A stretch of DNA of 64,000 nt from positions 32,644 through 96,643 of the forward strand of contig PVUG01000016.1 of NCBI GenBank assembly GCA_003001975.1. The letters run 5' to 3'. How positions within the stretch are numbered: position 1 is the first letter of the stretch; the number at the start of each line of letters is the position of its first letter. Of this stretch, positions 19,745 to 29,047 are shown in pieces. The notes below the pieces were generated by a model that was not told the DNA's origin, made no database searches, and saw nothing but the letters and a program-made list of their open reading frames with translations. A program made the position numbers and the translations under genes. The DNA is from Martelella mediterranea (lineage in GTDB: Bacteria; Pseudomonadota; Alphaproteobacteria; Rhizobiales; Rhizobiaceae).

Positions 19745-19838
19745 GCGGGCGGCCGGACATGTTTGCAGCCTTTTCCTTGCAATCGCGGGCGTGCGGAGCG
19801 ATAAGCCGCATCGTCTGAATGAATTGAAGAAGGATGCC

Positions 19839-20633
19839 ATGGCAGGCACGAACAGCGAGCTTCCGCTCATCGCCGAAGGACCGGTGATCATTCTGGTGAA
19901 CCCGCAGCTTGGCGAGAATATCGGCATGGTGGCGCGCGCCATGGCCAATTTCGGGCTTGCGGAACTGCGCCTTGTCGATCCGCGCGACGGCTGGCCGAGT
20001 GATACCGCGCGGGCTGCCGCCTCCAAGGCCGATCATGTGATCGACGGCGCGACGGTGCATGACACCCTGGCCGATGCGATTGCGGATCTCAATTTCGTCT
20101 ACGCCACCACCGCCAGAAGCCGCGACGGATACAAGCCTGTGCGGGGCCCCGGCGTTGCCGCCAAAACACTGCGGCAGCGATACAGGGATGGCGAGCGCAC
20201 CGGCATCCTGTTCGGCCGCGAGCGCTGGGGCCTCAACAATGAGGAGGTCGGCATGGCCGACGAGATCGTGACCTTTCCGGTCAATCCGGCCTTCGCCTCG
20301 CTGAATATCGCCCAGGCCGTGCTGCTGATGTCCTATGAATGGATGAAATCCGGCATGGAGGATGAAAGCCGGACGGCGTTCCAGCCTGTCGACCAGACGC
20401 CGGCGACCAAGCAGGACCTGTTCGGCTTTTTCGGCCATCTGGAAGATGCGCTTGATGCGCGCGGCTATTTCCGCCCCGCCGACAAGAAGCCGCGCATGAT
20501 CGACAATCTGCGTTCGGTGTTTACGCGGCGCGCCATGAGCATGCAGGAAATCCATCTGCTGCGTGGGGTGATTTCATCGCTCGACCGCTATACCCGCAAG
20601 AGCCCGCGCGGTGGCGAGGGCAGCGATGGCTGA
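19839..20633 (+). CDS. trmJ: tRNA (cytidine/uridine-2'-O-)methyltransferase TrmJ-type
   Basis: 264 residues, SPOUT class. [20 protein letters not shown] is the N-terminal substrate-binding block, [15 protein letters not shown] and [20 protein letters not shown] form the trefoil-knot SAM site. TrmJ methylates position 32 of several tRNAs. The C-terminal helical extension (residues about 175-264) fits TrmJ rather than the shorter TrmL. AGAAGGA precedes ATG 19839. It overlaps murI by 8 nt. Confidence 0.85.
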   Translation: MAGTNSELPLIAEGPVIILVNPQLGENIGMVARAMANFGLAELRLVDPRDGWPSDTARAAASKADHVIDGATVHDTLADAIADLNFVYATTARSRDGYKPVRGPGVAAKTLRQRYRDGERTGILFGRERWGLNNEEVGMADEIVTFPVNPAFASLNIAQAVLLMSYEWMKSGMEDESRTAFQPVDQTPATKQDLFGFFGHLEDALDARGYFRPADKKPRMIDNLRSVFTRRAMSMQEIHLLRGVISSLDRYTRKSPRGGEGSDG

Positions 20634-21441
20634 GGCGCGCGAGGGGCCGGTTCTGATATTCGATTCAGGGATCGGCGGGCTGACTGTTCTGCGCGAGGCC
20701 CGCATGCTGATGCCGGACCGACGTTTCGTCTATATCGCCGACAATGCCGCCTTTCCCTATGGCGACTGGCCGGAAGAGGCGTTGCTGGCGCATTTGCTGG
20801 CATTGTTTGAACGCCTGCTCGACGATATCCGTCCGGCCTGCGTCATCATCGCCTGCAACACGGCCTTCACGCTGGCAGGTGCGGCCCTTCGCGCACGTTT
20901 TCATGAAACCGATTTCGTCGGCACGGTTCCGGCGATCAAGCCAGCGGCCGAACGCACCGCCTCGGGGCTGATTTCGGTGCTGGCAACACCTGCGACCGTG
21001 AAGCGGGACTATACGCGCACCCTGATCGAGAGTTTTGCCACGCATTGCCATGCCCGGCTGGTGGGGTCGAAATATCTCGCAGCCCTTGCCGAGGCCTATA
21101 TCAGCGGCGGCGCTGTTTCCGATGAGGTGCTGTGGGCGGAAATCGCGCCCTGTTTTGTCGAGGAAGACGGGCGGCGCACCGATATCGTGGTGCTGGCCTG
21201 CACGCATTATCCGTTCCTCGCCAACCGTTTCCGAAAGCTCGCCCCCTGGCCGGTGGACTGGCTGAACCCGGCGGAAGCCATCGCCCTTCAGGCGAGACGC
21301 GTGCTGGGCCAGCGCCCCGTTGATGCAATCGGCGAAACCAACCGTGATCTGGCGATCTTCACCAGCCGCGATGTCCGCCCGGAAATCGCGCGGCTGATGC
21401 AGGGGTTCGGTCTGATCGTTGCAGGCGGTGAGGGAGCTTAG
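20626..21441 (+). CDS. murI: Glutamate racemase
   Basis: 271 residues. [22 protein letters not shown] and [10 protein letters not shown] contain the Asp and the two catalytic cysteines of the aspartate/glutamate racemase family. It provides D-glutamate for peptidoglycan. ATG 20626, preceded by GAGGG, lies inside the trmJ end. It converges on mntH with a 4-bp overlap. Confidence 0.95.
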   Translation: MAEAREGPVLIFDSGIGGLTVLREARMLMPDRRFVYIADNAAFPYGDWPEEALLAHLLALFERLLDDIRPACVIIACNTAFTLAGAALRARFHETDFVGTVPAIKPAAERTASGLISVLATPATVKRDYTRTLIESFATHCHARLVGSKYLAALAEAYISGGAVSDEVLWAEIAPCFVEEDGRRTDIVVLACTHYPFLANRFRKLAPWPVDWLNPAEAIALQARRVLGQRPVDAIGETNRDLAIFTSRDVRPEIARLMQGFGLIVAGGEGA

Positions 21442-22751
21442 CCGGCGGCAAGCCCCGGGATCGGTACGCCAAAGGTCTGCAGCAGAAGCACGATATTGAG
21501 CGAGAGGACGGCAAGCGAGCCGATGATGGCGAGCGCACCGATCAGCCGGCCATTGGCATAATCGCCCATGATTGCCCGGCTGCGGGTGAAGATGACCAGC
21601 GAGATCATCGGCACGGGCAGCGCAATCGACAGGATGATCTGGCTGACCACCAGCGCTTCCGTGGCATTGACGCCAAGCGCCACGACCACAAAGGCGGGCG
21701 CCATGGTGATCAGCCGGCGCAGCCAGATCGGAATGCGAAAGCCGACAAAACCCTGCATGATCATCTGGCCGGCCATGGTGCCGACCACCGAGCTGGAAAT
21801 ACCCGAGGCGATCAGCGAGATCAGGAAGGCGCCTGCGGCCGCGCCGCCCAGAAGCGGGGTCAGCATGTGATAGGCTGTCTCGATTTCAGCCACTTCGCTG
21901 TGGCCCTTGTGAAAGGCACTGGCCGCCATCGTCACCATCGCCATATTCACCACGCCGGCAACGGCAAGGGCGAGCACAACCTCGATGTTGGAAAACCGCA
22001 GCACGCGGCGGCGGTCGGCCTCGTTTCTGGTCTTGACGCGGTGCTGGGTGAGGCCGGAATGCAGGAAAACCGCATGCGGCATCACCGTTGCGCCGATAAT
22101 GCCGACGGCGATGGCAAGCGCGGTGGCATCGGGAATGTCCGGCGTGACCATGTGAAAGGCGGCTTCGCCCCAGGCGATCGGCGCGATGAACAGTTCAACG
22201 ATGTAACAGAGGCTGATGACGGCAATCAGGCTGCCGATGATCAGCTCCATCGGCCGGAAACCGCGGCGTTCAAACAGCAGGATGCCGTAGGTGACAATCG
22301 CCGTGACCCCCATGCCGGCCATCAGCGGCATGTCGAACAGCAGCGCAAGCCCGATGGCGCCGCCGAGAAATTCGGCAAGATCCGTCGCCATCGCCGCGAT
22401 TTCGCTGACGATCCACATCAGGATGACCACGGGCTTCGAGAATTCGTCGCGACAGACTTCCGCGAGATTGCGGCCGGTGACGATGCCAAGCTTGGCCGAC
22501 AGTCCCTGAAACAGCATGGCGATCAGGTTGGCGAACAGCACCACCCACAACAGCGTGTAGCCATAGCCGGCGCCGGCCTGGATATTGGTGGCATAATTGC
22601 CGGGGTCGACATAGGCGATGGAGGCAATCACCGCCGGACCGGCGAAAAGCAGCGCCGACCGCGGCCTGATATGGCCGGAAGCCATGGCCTGCTCGATGGC
22701 CGTATTGGTGCGATCACTCAGCGAAGGGCGTCTGGAATTATGGTCTGACAT
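21438..22751 (-). CDS. mntH: Nramp-type divalent metal (Mn2+) transporter MntH
   Basis: 437 residues with about 11 membrane helices. [20 protein letters not shown] holds the DPGN motif of helix 1 and [17 protein letters not shown] the MPH motif of helix 6; together they form the metal site. It imports Mn2+ with protons. The ATG at 22749-22751 is chosen because the upstream extension (MEYFQVHFIAVSK) overlaps the operator region. It is divergent from mntR, and a strong MntR-type box lies 43 bp upstream of this start. Confidence 0.95.
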   Translation of the reverse strand: MSDHNSRRPSLSDRTNTAIEQAMASGHIRPRSALLFAGPAVIASIAYVDPGNYATNIQAGAGYGYTLLWVVLFANLIAMLFQGLSAKLGIVTGRNLAEVCRDEFSKPVVILMWIVSEIAAMATDLAEFLGGAIGLALLFDMPLMAGMGVTAIVTYGILLFERRGFRPMELIIGSLIAVISLCYIVELFIAPIAWGEAAFHMVTPDIPDATALAIAVGIIGATVMPHAVFLHSGLTQHRVKTRNEADRRRVLRFSNIEVVLALAVAGVVNMAMVTMAASAFHKGHSEVAEIETAYHMLTPLLGGAAAGAFLISLIASGISSSVVGTMAGQMIMQGFVGFRIPIWLRRLITMAPAFVVVALGVNATEALVVSQIILSIALPVPMISLVIFTRSRAIMGDYANGRLIGALAIIGSLAVLSLNIVLLLQTFGVPIPGLAAG

Positions 22752-22775
22752 CTTGGATACGGCAATAAAATGGAC

Positions 22776-22810
22776 TTGGAAATATTCCAAATATAGCCAA
22801 GGCTACATTT
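22776..22810. promoter_or_regulatory. Putative MntR operator upstream of mntH
   Basis: TAGCC-AA-GGCTA (22794-22805), flanked by AAATA and CATTTTT, closely matches the enterobacterial MntR box (AAACATAGC..GCTATGTTT). A second inverted repeat TGGAA-ATA-TTCCA (22777-22789) adjoins it on the mntH side. Mn2+-loaded MntR would repress mntH here. Confidence 0.7.
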
Positions 22811-22877
22811 TTGTCAATCGGCGTCATATCTGCAATCCCTTGCATGCCGGACGGGTTCCGATTATTTTGTAATAACA

Positions 22878-22900
22878 ATGTTTAGCCTGGGCTTTAAAAT
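22878..22900. promoter_or_regulatory. Second, weaker MntR-like operator
   Basis: TTTAGCC-TG-GGCTTTAAA (22881-22898) shares the AGCC-NN-GGCT core with the box nearer mntH and has AT-rich flanks. It lies about 90 bp upstream of mntR and could mediate autoregulation. Confidence 0.5.
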
Positions 22901-22990
22901 GCAATCACATGTTATTTTCGGCTGTTTCGATGCCGAGAAATACGGGTTTTTCGCAAAGACAGGTGTGTTGATGCTGCGGGAGGCAGGGAT

Positions 22991-23407
22991 ATGACCGATG
23001 GACCGGGCGATCAGGCCGACCGATTCTCCAAAGCCCGTTCGGAACGTGCTTCAGCGCTTCTGGAGGATTATACCGAACTGATTGCCGATCTGACGGCGGA
23101 ACATGGCGAGGCGCGGCTGGTGGATATCGCCAGAGCCATGGGCATTGCCCATCCGACGGCGGCGAAAGCCGTCTCCCGGCTGAAGCGGGAGGGGCTTGCA
23201 ACCTCGCGGCCCTATCGCGGTGTTTTTCTGACGGAGGCCGGCGAGGCGATGGCGGACAAGGCCCGCATCCGTCACCAGCTGGTGCGCGACCTGCTGCTGG
23301 CCGTCGGCGTTCCGGCGGAAGCGGCGGAACTGGACGCCGAAGGCATCGAGCATCATGTGTCCGACGAGACGCTCGCCGCCTTCGAGGCATTTTTGAAGCA
23401 GACCTAA
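22991..23407 (+). CDS. mntR: Manganese-responsive regulator MntR (DtxR family)
   Basis: 138 residues. The winged helix includes VDIARAMGIAHPTAAKAVSR and LKREGLATSRPYRGVFLTEAG. The C-terminal part ends LDAEGIEHHVSDETLAAFEA, the metal-binding/dimer region of the short (no SH3 domain) MntR subfamily. The divergent mntH and the intervening palindromes support the assignment. ATG 22991 follows GGGAGGCAGGGA. Confidence 0.92.
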   Translation: MTDGPGDQADRFSKARSERASALLEDYTELIADLTAEHGEARLVDIARAMGIAHPTAAKAVSRLKREGLATSRPYRGVFLTEAGEAMADKARIRHQLVRDLLLAVGVPAEAAELDAEGIEHHVSDETLAAFEAFLKQT

Positions 23408-23619
23408 TCCCAGAACGGACGTCCGGCCTCCTGACGGGCCTGATGCGGTTCGATACCGATATCGCGCAGCCGCTCGTCGGTGAGTTCGCGCAGTATCAGC
23501 CGCTGCCTGCGCCGTTGCGGCCAGTAGACAAGAAGCAGCCGGGTCAGTCGCCGGATTTTGCGGGCGATCTGGAGGGGGAATGCGGATTTGCGGTTTTGGG
23601 GGACAACGATCTCGGTCAT
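23404..23619 (-). CDS. DUF1127 domain small protein
   Basis: 71 residues, strongly basic. The C-terminal block LTDERLRDIGIEPHQARQEA is the DUF1127 motif. Short DUF1127 proteins in alphaproteobacteria have been tied to phosphate and RNA metabolism, but this one cannot be assigned. ATG 23617-23619 has GAAGGAA upstream. It overlaps the mntR stop tail to tail by a few bases. Confidence 0.8.
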   Translation of the reverse strand: MTEIVVPQNRKSAFPLQIARKIRRLTRLLLVYWPQRRRQRLILRELTDERLRDIGIEPHQARQEAGRPFWD

Positions 23620-23736
23620 GGCGGTTTCCTTCAATTGGTGAGGAAGGAGATAGCCGCAGTCGGGGCTGTGATGTTTCGGTCGTGAGCGAACTGTCGGCCG
23701 CTGACGGATCGGTTGTCCGGTGCTAGATTGAGCGTC

Positions 23737-24468
23737 ATGACAAACATCGTTTCGGGAAACACGCTTGCCTCTGTCGCCGCTCTGATCGGTGATGTCTCGC
23801 GTGCCAATATTCTTTCCGCCCTGCTTGGCGGAAAGGCGTTGACGGCGGGCGAACTGGCCGCCTGTGCGGGCGTGTCACCGCAAACGGCGAGCAACCACCT
23901 CGCCAGGCTTGTCGACGGTGCGCTGGTTGTGGTCGAAAAACAGGGCAGGCACCGCTATTTCCGGCTGGCATCGGCGGAGGTGGCCGAAACGCTGGAGCAT
24001 CTGAGCCTGCTATCGGCAACCGGCCCGGTGCGTCATCGCCCCACGGGGCCGAAGGACGAGGCGCTCAGGCTCGCACGGACATGTTATGACCACATGGCCG
24101 GTGCGATTGCCGTCGGGATCACGGATTCTCTGGTGCAGTCCGGTTTTCTCGTATTCGACGGAAAGGCCGGGCTGGTCACCGACAAAGGCGCTGTTTTTCT
24201 TGAGGATTTCGGTGTTTCTCTCAATGAGGCGCGTCACAGCCGAAGGGCGCTTTGCCGCACCTGTCTCGACTGGAGCGAACGGCGTCACCATATCGGCGGC
24301 TGGCTGGGGGCGGCGATGCTGGAGCGCTGCTGCGCGCGGCACTGGCTGCGGCCGGTATCGGACGGCCGGGCCCTGATGCTGACGCGCGCCGGGCAGGCGG
24401 GTTTTTCAACGGTGTTCGGTCTGCCGCCCGAGATGCTCAGGATTATGACCACGGAAAGCTGTGGGTAA
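23737..24468 (+). CDS. ArsR-type winged-helix transcriptional regulator
   Basis: 243 residues, long for an ArsR protein. The HTH is clear: GDVSRANILSALLGGKALTA then GELAACAGVSPQTASNHLAR and LVDGALVVVEKQGRHRYFRL. The C-terminal half (about residues 105-243) holds several cysteines (ARTCYDH; CRTCLDW; ERCCARHW), which might bind metal or sense redox state. Start ATG 23737 lacks a strong Shine-Dalgarno. The HerA-like gene begins 77 bp downstream on the same strand; whether they are linked functionally is unknown. Confidence 0.78.
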   Translation: MTNIVSGNTLASVAALIGDVSRANILSALLGGKALTAGELAACAGVSPQTASNHLARLVDGALVVVEKQGRHRYFRLASAEVAETLEHLSLLSATGPVRHRPTGPKDEALRLARTCYDHMAGAIAVGITDSLVQSGFLVFDGKAGLVTDKGAVFLEDFGVSLNEARHSRRALCRTCLDWSERRHHIGGWLGAAMLERCCARHWLRPVSDGRALMLTRAGQAGFSTVFGLPPEMLRIMTTESCG

Positions 24469-24545
24469 CCCCGCAAACTCTCGGCGCGGCCCTTTCGACC
24501 TGTTACAAACAGGCCGCAACACCAACAAGAAGGCAAAGGCAACAA

Positions 24546-26072
24546 GTGCAAGTCGATATCGATATGGGAACGACATCGGCGGGTGACGTGGCCACACTCG
24601 ATATCGAGGAGCTGCTGGCGACCCGTCTTCTGGTCCAGGGCAATTCGGGGTCGGGCAAGTCCCACCTGTTGCGCCGTCTTCTGGAACAGTCGGCCAAATG
24701 GGTGCAGCAGGTCGTTATCGACCCGGAGGGTGATTTCGTCACCCTGTCGGAGGCCTTTGGTCATATCGTCGTGGATGCCGAGCGCTCCGAGGGTGAGCTG
24801 ATCGGCATTGCCAACCGTATCCGCCAGCACCGCGTCTCCTGTGTGCTGACGCTGGAAGGCCTGGAAATCGACGATCAGATGCGCGCCGCCGCGACCTTCC
24901 TGAACGCGCTTTTCGATGCCGATCGTGATCACTGGTATCCGGTTCTGACCGTTGTCGATGAAGCGCAGATGTTTGCGCCGTCGGCCGGCGGCGAGGTGAG
25001 CGAGGAGGTCCGCCGGCTTTCGCTCGGCGCGATGACCAACCTGATGTGCCGCGGGCGAAAACGCGGCCTTGCCGGCGTCATTGCCACCCAGCGGCTGGCC
25101 AAGCTTGCCAAGAATGTCGCGGCCGAGGCCTCGAACTTCCTCATGGGGCGCACATTTCTCGATATCGACATGGCGCGCGCTGCCGACCTTCTCGGCATGG
25201 ACCGCAGGCAGGCCGAGCAGTTCCGCGACCTGAAGCGCGGCAATTTCATTGCCCTTGGCCCGGCCATGTCGCGCCGCCCGCTGGCGGTGACGATCGGGCC
25301 GGTGGAGACGTCCGCGCGCTCCTCCAGCCCCAAGCTGATGCCGCTACCGGAAAAGCCGGAGGATGTCGAAGACCTGATCTTCACGCCGGACCCGGAGGAT
25401 ATGGCGCGCCAGGCGACAACACCGCGCCGTGTCGCGCCCCGTCCGCGCCCGACCGTGGACATCATCGACGCGCTGTCGAAATCCGCCGAAGAGGCCGAAA
25501 TGCCGGAAGCGCCCGTGCGTGGTTCGCGTGCGCCGGCGATGTCCGAGGAGGAGAAGGAAGACTGGATTGCGATGACACTGGCGGAAATTTCCGGTTCTCC
25601 GGAATCGGCTTTCCGTTCGGATTCAGAGCTTTATCAGGACTTTTTGATGCGCGGACGCATGAAGCGGATTTCCGGTGCGCCGCTTGCCATGTCCGATTTC
25701 CGCCGCCGGCTCGCCATCGCCCGCTCCGGTGCGGATGATGCGATGGTGGAAAGCGAGCAATGGCAGATGGCGCTTTCGCTGCTTGCCCATGTGACCGAAG
25801 ATCTGCAGGGCGTGTTCCTGATGCTGGTCAAGGCGGCGATTGCGGGCGATGCCTGCCCGTCGGATGCCGTTATCGCGCGCGCTTACGGCACGCATTCGGC
25901 GCGCCGCGCCCGGCGTTTTCTCGACTGGTTCGAGGAGCAGGGGCTGATCGTGCTGCACACTGATCTCAGCGGTATGCGCATCGTCGCCTTCCCCGATCTC
26001 GACCGGCAAACGGCCGGCGGCAATCCCGACGCGCCGGCCGATGAGGCCGAACAGCGCAAAGCGGCAGAGTAG
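24546..26072 (+). CDS. HerA-like ATP-binding protein (DUF87)
   Basis: 508 residues. Walker A is GNSGSGKSHLLRRLLE at about residues 31-46 and Walker B is VLTVVDEAQMFAP at about 136-148, followed by RGRKRGLAGVIATQRLAKLA, the HerA/FtsK-type arginine and sensor region. After an acidic Pro-rich linker (about 260-330) there is a helical C-terminal domain. No nuclease partner (NurA) is next to it. Start: GTG 24546 with AAGAAGG about 11 nt upstream; the open frame extends further but as non-homologous sequence overlapping the ArsR gene. Confidence 0.82.
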   Translation: MQVDIDMGTTSAGDVATLDIEELLATRLLVQGNSGSGKSHLLRRLLEQSAKWVQQVVIDPEGDFVTLSEAFGHIVVDAERSEGELIGIANRIRQHRVSCVLTLEGLEIDDQMRAAATFLNALFDADRDHWYPVLTVVDEAQMFAPSAGGEVSEEVRRLSLGAMTNLMCRGRKRGLAGVIATQRLAKLAKNVAAEASNFLMGRTFLDIDMARAADLLGMDRRQAEQFRDLKRGNFIALGPAMSRRPLAVTIGPVETSARSSSPKLMPLPEKPEDVEDLIFTPDPEDMARQATTPRRVAPRPRPTVDIIDALSKSAEEAEMPEAPVRGSRAPAMSEEEKEDWIAMTLAEISGSPESAFRSDSELYQDFLMRGRMKRISGAPLAMSDFRRRLAIARSGADDAMVESEQWQMALSLLAHVTEDLQGVFLMLVKAAIAGDACPSDAVIARAYGTHSARRARRFLDWFEEQGLIVLHTDLSGMRIVAFPDLDRQTAGGNPDAPADEAEQRKAAE

Positions 26073-26090
26073 GGCTTTGGGAACGCGGCC

Positions 26091-26309
26091 TTATGGCTGC
26101 GAGCGGGCTTTCAGGTGATCGAGCACGAACAGACGCACGGCGGATGAAAGGTTTACATCCGGCGCGCGGGTATCGTCGATTTCGCTTAAAAGGGCAGCGA
26201 GGCTGACACCGCGCTCACCGGCGATGTCATGGATTTCGCTGAAGAACGCATCCTCGAGGGAAAGGCTCGTACGGTGGCCGTGCAGGCTGACGGAGCGTTT
26301 GCGGATCAA
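26091..26309 (-). CDS. Ribbon-helix-helix domain small protein
   Basis: 72 residues. RKRSVSLHGHRTSLSLEDAF is the N-terminal beta-strand of a ribbon-helix-helix family found in alphaproteobacteria next to DUF4169 and sspB. The start is TTG 26309 in a TTGA overlap with the stop of the DUF4169 gene. No toxin gene is adjacent, so it is not obviously an antitoxin. Confidence 0.75.
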   Translation of the reverse strand: MIRKRSVSLHGHRTSLSLEDAFFSEIHDIAGERGVSLAALLSEIDDTRAPDVNLSSAVRLFVLDHLKARSQP

Positions 26310-26521
26310 TCGTCACTGTCCTCAGCCGTGCGGTTTCCGGGAAAGGACGTAATGCGGCCTTGTTCGAAAAGCCGCTCCGTCTTGTCGCGCTCAAGCCTGT
26401 CGCGCTGTTTTTCGCCCTTGGTGCGTCCGTGGATCGCGCGATTTTCAGCGGCCGTTTCCGCCGCCTTCTGCCGGGCGGCGCGTTTGCGCTTCTGTCGCAG
26501 ATTGACGACCTCGGCGCTCAT
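26306..26521 (-). CDS. DUF4169 family protein
   Basis: 71 residues, highly charged and probably helical: EVVNLRQKRKRAARQKAAET, then AAENRAIHGRTKGEKQRDR. This block defines the DUF4169 family of Rhizobiales, whose function is unknown. It lies between sspB (6 bp upstream) and the ribbon-helix-helix gene (overlap) in one operon. Confidence 0.78.
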   Translation of the reverse strand: MSAEVVNLRQKRKRAARQKAAETAAENRAIHGRTKGEKQRDRLERDKTERLFEQGRITSFPGNRTAEDSDD

Positions 26522-26527
26522 GGCCGT

Positions 26528-27010
26528 TCAGTGTTTCTTGCGGAAGGCGTCAAGCGAGACGACCGAAGCGCCGTCATCGTCGCCGGGACCGTCATCATCG
26601 CCGCTGTTTTCGACCTGCGGTTCGACAGGCTTTTCCTCTTCCACGTCCAGCGTGGCGACATCGAATTCGAGTTCGAAATTCACCGACGGGTCGTAGAAGC
26701 CGACAATCGCGTTGAAGGGAACGACGAGGCGCTCGGGCACATCGGAAAACGACAGGCCGATTTCGAAATGGCTGTCGGTCACCTTCAGGTCCCAGTACTG
26801 GTGCTGGATGACGATGGTCATCTGCTGGGCATATTTTTCCTTCAGCGCCTGGGAGATGCGCACGCCCGGCGCACCGGTCAGGAAGGTGATGAAGAAATGA
26901 TGCTCACCGGGCAGGTGGCCTGTGGCGGCGACCTCTGAGAGAACCTTGCGCACCATGCCGCGCAGGGCGTCCTGTGCCAGAATGTCGTAGCGAATATGGT
27001 CTTGCCCCAT
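26528..27010 (-). CDS. sspB: SspB family ClpXP adaptor (alphaproteobacterial type)
   Basis: 160 residues. Core GHLPGEHHFFITFLTGAPGV and the SFSDVPERLVVPFNAIVGFY segment match the SspB fold. An acidic linker (about 115-150) leads to the C-terminal SVVSLDAFRKKH, the ClpX-tethering tail. SspB delivers ssrA-tagged proteins to ClpXP. The ssrA gene itself lies immediately upstream on the same strand. ATG 27010 is preferred to the adjacent GTG at 27013. Confidence 0.9.
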   Translation of the reverse strand: MGQDHIRYDILAQDALRGMVRKVLSEVAATGHLPGEHHFFITFLTGAPGVRISQALKEKYAQQMTIVIQHQYWDLKVTDSHFEIGLSFSDVPERLVVPFNAIVGFYDPSVNFELEFDVATLDVEEEKPVEPQVENSGDDDGPGDDDGASVVSLDAFRKKH

Positions 27011-27104
27011 CACGTCTTTCCCGCCCTTGGCCGTTTGATTGCAATCTGACTACAGCCAATTAATTCGCCTGATGCCTGAGCGCAATCTTTACAGGGGATT
27101 TTGT

Positions 27105-27430
27105 TCAAATTCAGGTGGAGGCTTCTGTTGCCAGGTGCCTCCGGACCCCGCCTTACAGTGCTACCCATAAGGACTTAAGGTGGGTTTCTGGAACCGCCAT
27201 TAGGCAGCTACAGCGTAACCCTGAGCTTTGTTGTCATTTGCAACTACTCGTTTGACCCGATAACGGTGGTATCATGCCGGGTAAAAGGTCAATCTTTACA
27301 CTCTTGTCGATCCTGTTTCGCCCCCATCACAAGCAGGCCTTTTCCGCCTGTTTGTGGTGGAGGCGCCGGGTACCGCCCCCGGGTCCAATGAGCTTATTAC
27401 ATTGCCGTTTATTACCATAGCCGGAAGAAC
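27105..27430 (-). ncRNA. ssrA: Circularly permuted two-piece tmRNA
   Basis: Reading the minus strand, the acceptor piece comes first: a T-arm-like GACCCGGGGGCGGTACCCGG, then CGCCTCC-A-CCA with CCA at 27357-27355. A hairpin spacer (27354-27326, CACAAACAGGC/GCCTGCTTGTG) follows. Then comes the classical tmRNA 5' end GGGGGCGAAACAGGATCGAC beginning at 27325; GGGGGCG pairs with CGCCTCC as the acceptor stem. The resume codon GCA is at 27241-27239 and the tag reads ANDNKAQGYAVAA, stop TAA at 27202-27200, ending in the AVAA-type degron. Outer ends are estimates; a GGAGGC/GCCTCC hairpin near 27115-27145 closes the coding piece. Confidence 0.9.
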
Positions 27431-27568
27431 CGGCATGCCTGATATAAGTGTTTCGGACGCTTCTGCAAAGGGGGCGGCGCGCAAAAGGCGGGGAAAGGCG
27501 CTTCGACACCCTTTTCCATGCGCCTTACATGGCTATAGAACGAGGAACCGACTGCACGAGGGAGCATC

Positions 27569-28363
27569 ATGCGGCAATATCTCGACCTTCTGGGCCATGT
27601 GCTTGAAAACGGAACCGACCGGAGCGACAGAACCGGAACGGGCACACGCTCCGTTTTCGGCTACCAGATGCGCTACGACCTGTCGGACGGCTTTCCGGTT
27701 CTGACGACGAAAAAGCTGCATCTGCGCTCGATCATTCACGAATTGCTGTGGTTCCTCAAGGGCGACACCAATATTGCCTATCTGAAGGAAAATGGCGTTT
27801 CGATCTGGGATGAATGGGCTGACGAGAATGGCGATCTCGGTCCCGTCTACGGCGCGCAGTGGCGCTCCTGGCCTGCGCCGGACGGCGGCCATATCGACCA
27901 GATCGAAAAGCTTGTGGAAAGCATCCGCAACAATCCCGACAGCCGCCGCCACATCGTGACGGCGTGGAACCCGGCCGAGATCGACAACATGGCCCTGCCG
28001 CCGTGCCACTGCCTGTTCCAGTTCTATGTCGCCGATGGCAAACTTTCATGCCAGCTCTACCAGCGTTCGGCCGACATTTTTCTGGGCGTGCCCTTCAACA
28101 TCGCCTCTTATGCGCTGCTGACCTTGATGGTGGCGCAGGTGACGGGCCTGAAACCCGGCGATTTCGTCCACACGCTGGGTGACGCGCATCTTTATGCCAA
28201 TCATTTCGAACAGGCGCGTGAACAGCTTTCCCGCATTCCGGGACAATTGCCGGTGATGCGGCTCAATCCGGCCGTCACCGACCTGTTCGCCTTCACATTC
28301 GAGGATTTTTCGCTCGAAGGCTATGAGGCAGCGCCGTCGATCAAGGCGCCGATCGCGGTTTGA
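27569..28363 (+). CDS. thyA: Thymidylate synthase
   Basis: 264 residues, the size of short bacterial Thy[40 protein letters not shown], and the active-site segment [20 protein letters not shown] with the nucleophilic cysteine are present. It makes dTMP from dUMP and methylene-tetrahydrofolate. GAGGGAG precedes ATG 27569. The dihydrofolate reductase that regenerates its folate starts 11 bp downstream. Confidence 0.97.
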   Translation: MRQYLDLLGHVLENGTDRSDRTGTGTRSVFGYQMRYDLSDGFPVLTTKKLHLRSIIHELLWFLKGDTNIAYLKENGVSIWDEWADENGDLGPVYGAQWRSWPAPDGGHIDQIEKLVESIRNNPDSRRHIVTAWNPAEIDNMALPPCHCLFQFYVADGKLSCQLYQRSADIFLGVPFNIASYALLTLMVAQVTGLKPGDFVHTLGDAHLYANHFEQAREQLSRIPGQLPVMRLNPAVTDLFAFTFEDFSLEGYEAAPSIKAPIAV

Positions 28364-28373
28364 GGGCGGTTCG

Positions 28374-28892
28374 ATGAATTATCCTGAAATCGAAATGATT
28401 GCCGCGGTTGCCGAAAACGGCGTGATCGGTAGCAACGGGGATATGCCGTGGAAGCTGTCGTCCGACCTTAAGCGCTTCAAGGCGATCACGGTCGGCAAAC
28501 CGGTAATCATGGGCCGCAAGACCTTTGAGTCCATCGGGTGCCCATTGCCGAATCGCACCAATATCATTGTCACGCGCAATGAAGATTTTCAGGCTGAAAA
28601 TTGCATTGTTATCAATAGACTGGACAATGCAATTGAGGTGGCGCAGAAAGACGCGCAGGCTGCGGGCGCCGGTTCGGTCTGCGTGATCGGGGGCGGCGAA
28701 ATCTATCGGCAGGCCATGCCGTATGCCGGAAAACTCCACATCACCCATGTGGAAAAGACGCTCGATGGCGATACCGTCTTTCCGAAGATCGATCCGGCGA
28801 TCTGGCAGATCGAAAGCAGCGAGGCGGTCCCTGCGGGTGAGAAAGATGACTACCCGACGCGCTACGTGGTTTACGTTCGCAAAAGCGGATGA
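28374..28892 (+). CDS. folA: Dihydrofolate reductase
   Basis: 172 residues. IEMIAAVAENGVIGSNGDMP and WKLSSDLKRFKAITVGKPVI carry the substrate and NADPH sites (Trp-loop, Asp in place of Asp27 as GDMPW), and VIGGGEIYRQAMPYAGKLHI the C-terminal dinucleotide loop. It reduces dihydrofolate formed by ThyA. ATG 28374 with GAGGG upstream; operon with thyA. Confidence 0.95.
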   Translation: MNYPEIEMIAAVAENGVIGSNGDMPWKLSSDLKRFKAITVGKPVIMGRKTFESIGCPLPNRTNIIVTRNEDFQAENCIVINRLDNAIEVAQKDAQAAGAGSVCVIGGGEIYRQAMPYAGKLHITHVEKTLDGDTVFPKIDPAIWQIESSEAVPAGEKDDYPTRYVVYVRKSG

Positions 28893-29047
28893 ACAGGATT
28901 TTACCGCGATTTCGGCACTCAGTTGACCGATCGCGTTGAAAGCGCCTTTCCGCGACCCTATAACGGGTACAAACGCCTTTGGCGTTAATGCGCGGCTGCG
29001 GCGCAAGGTTCCGCAGCCTGAAACAGTTTTTTTTGGAAGAGGTGTTA

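Noticed and set aside
26091..26521. Toxin-antitoxin pair (ribbon-helix-helix plus small basic protein)
   Set aside because: Both belong to families that accompany sspB in Rhizobiales; neither resembles a toxin.
27354..27704. Plus-strand frame of 116 codons over the thyA upstream region
   Set aside because: It covers the tmRNA gene (minus strand) and the start of thyA; the protein is compositionally random.
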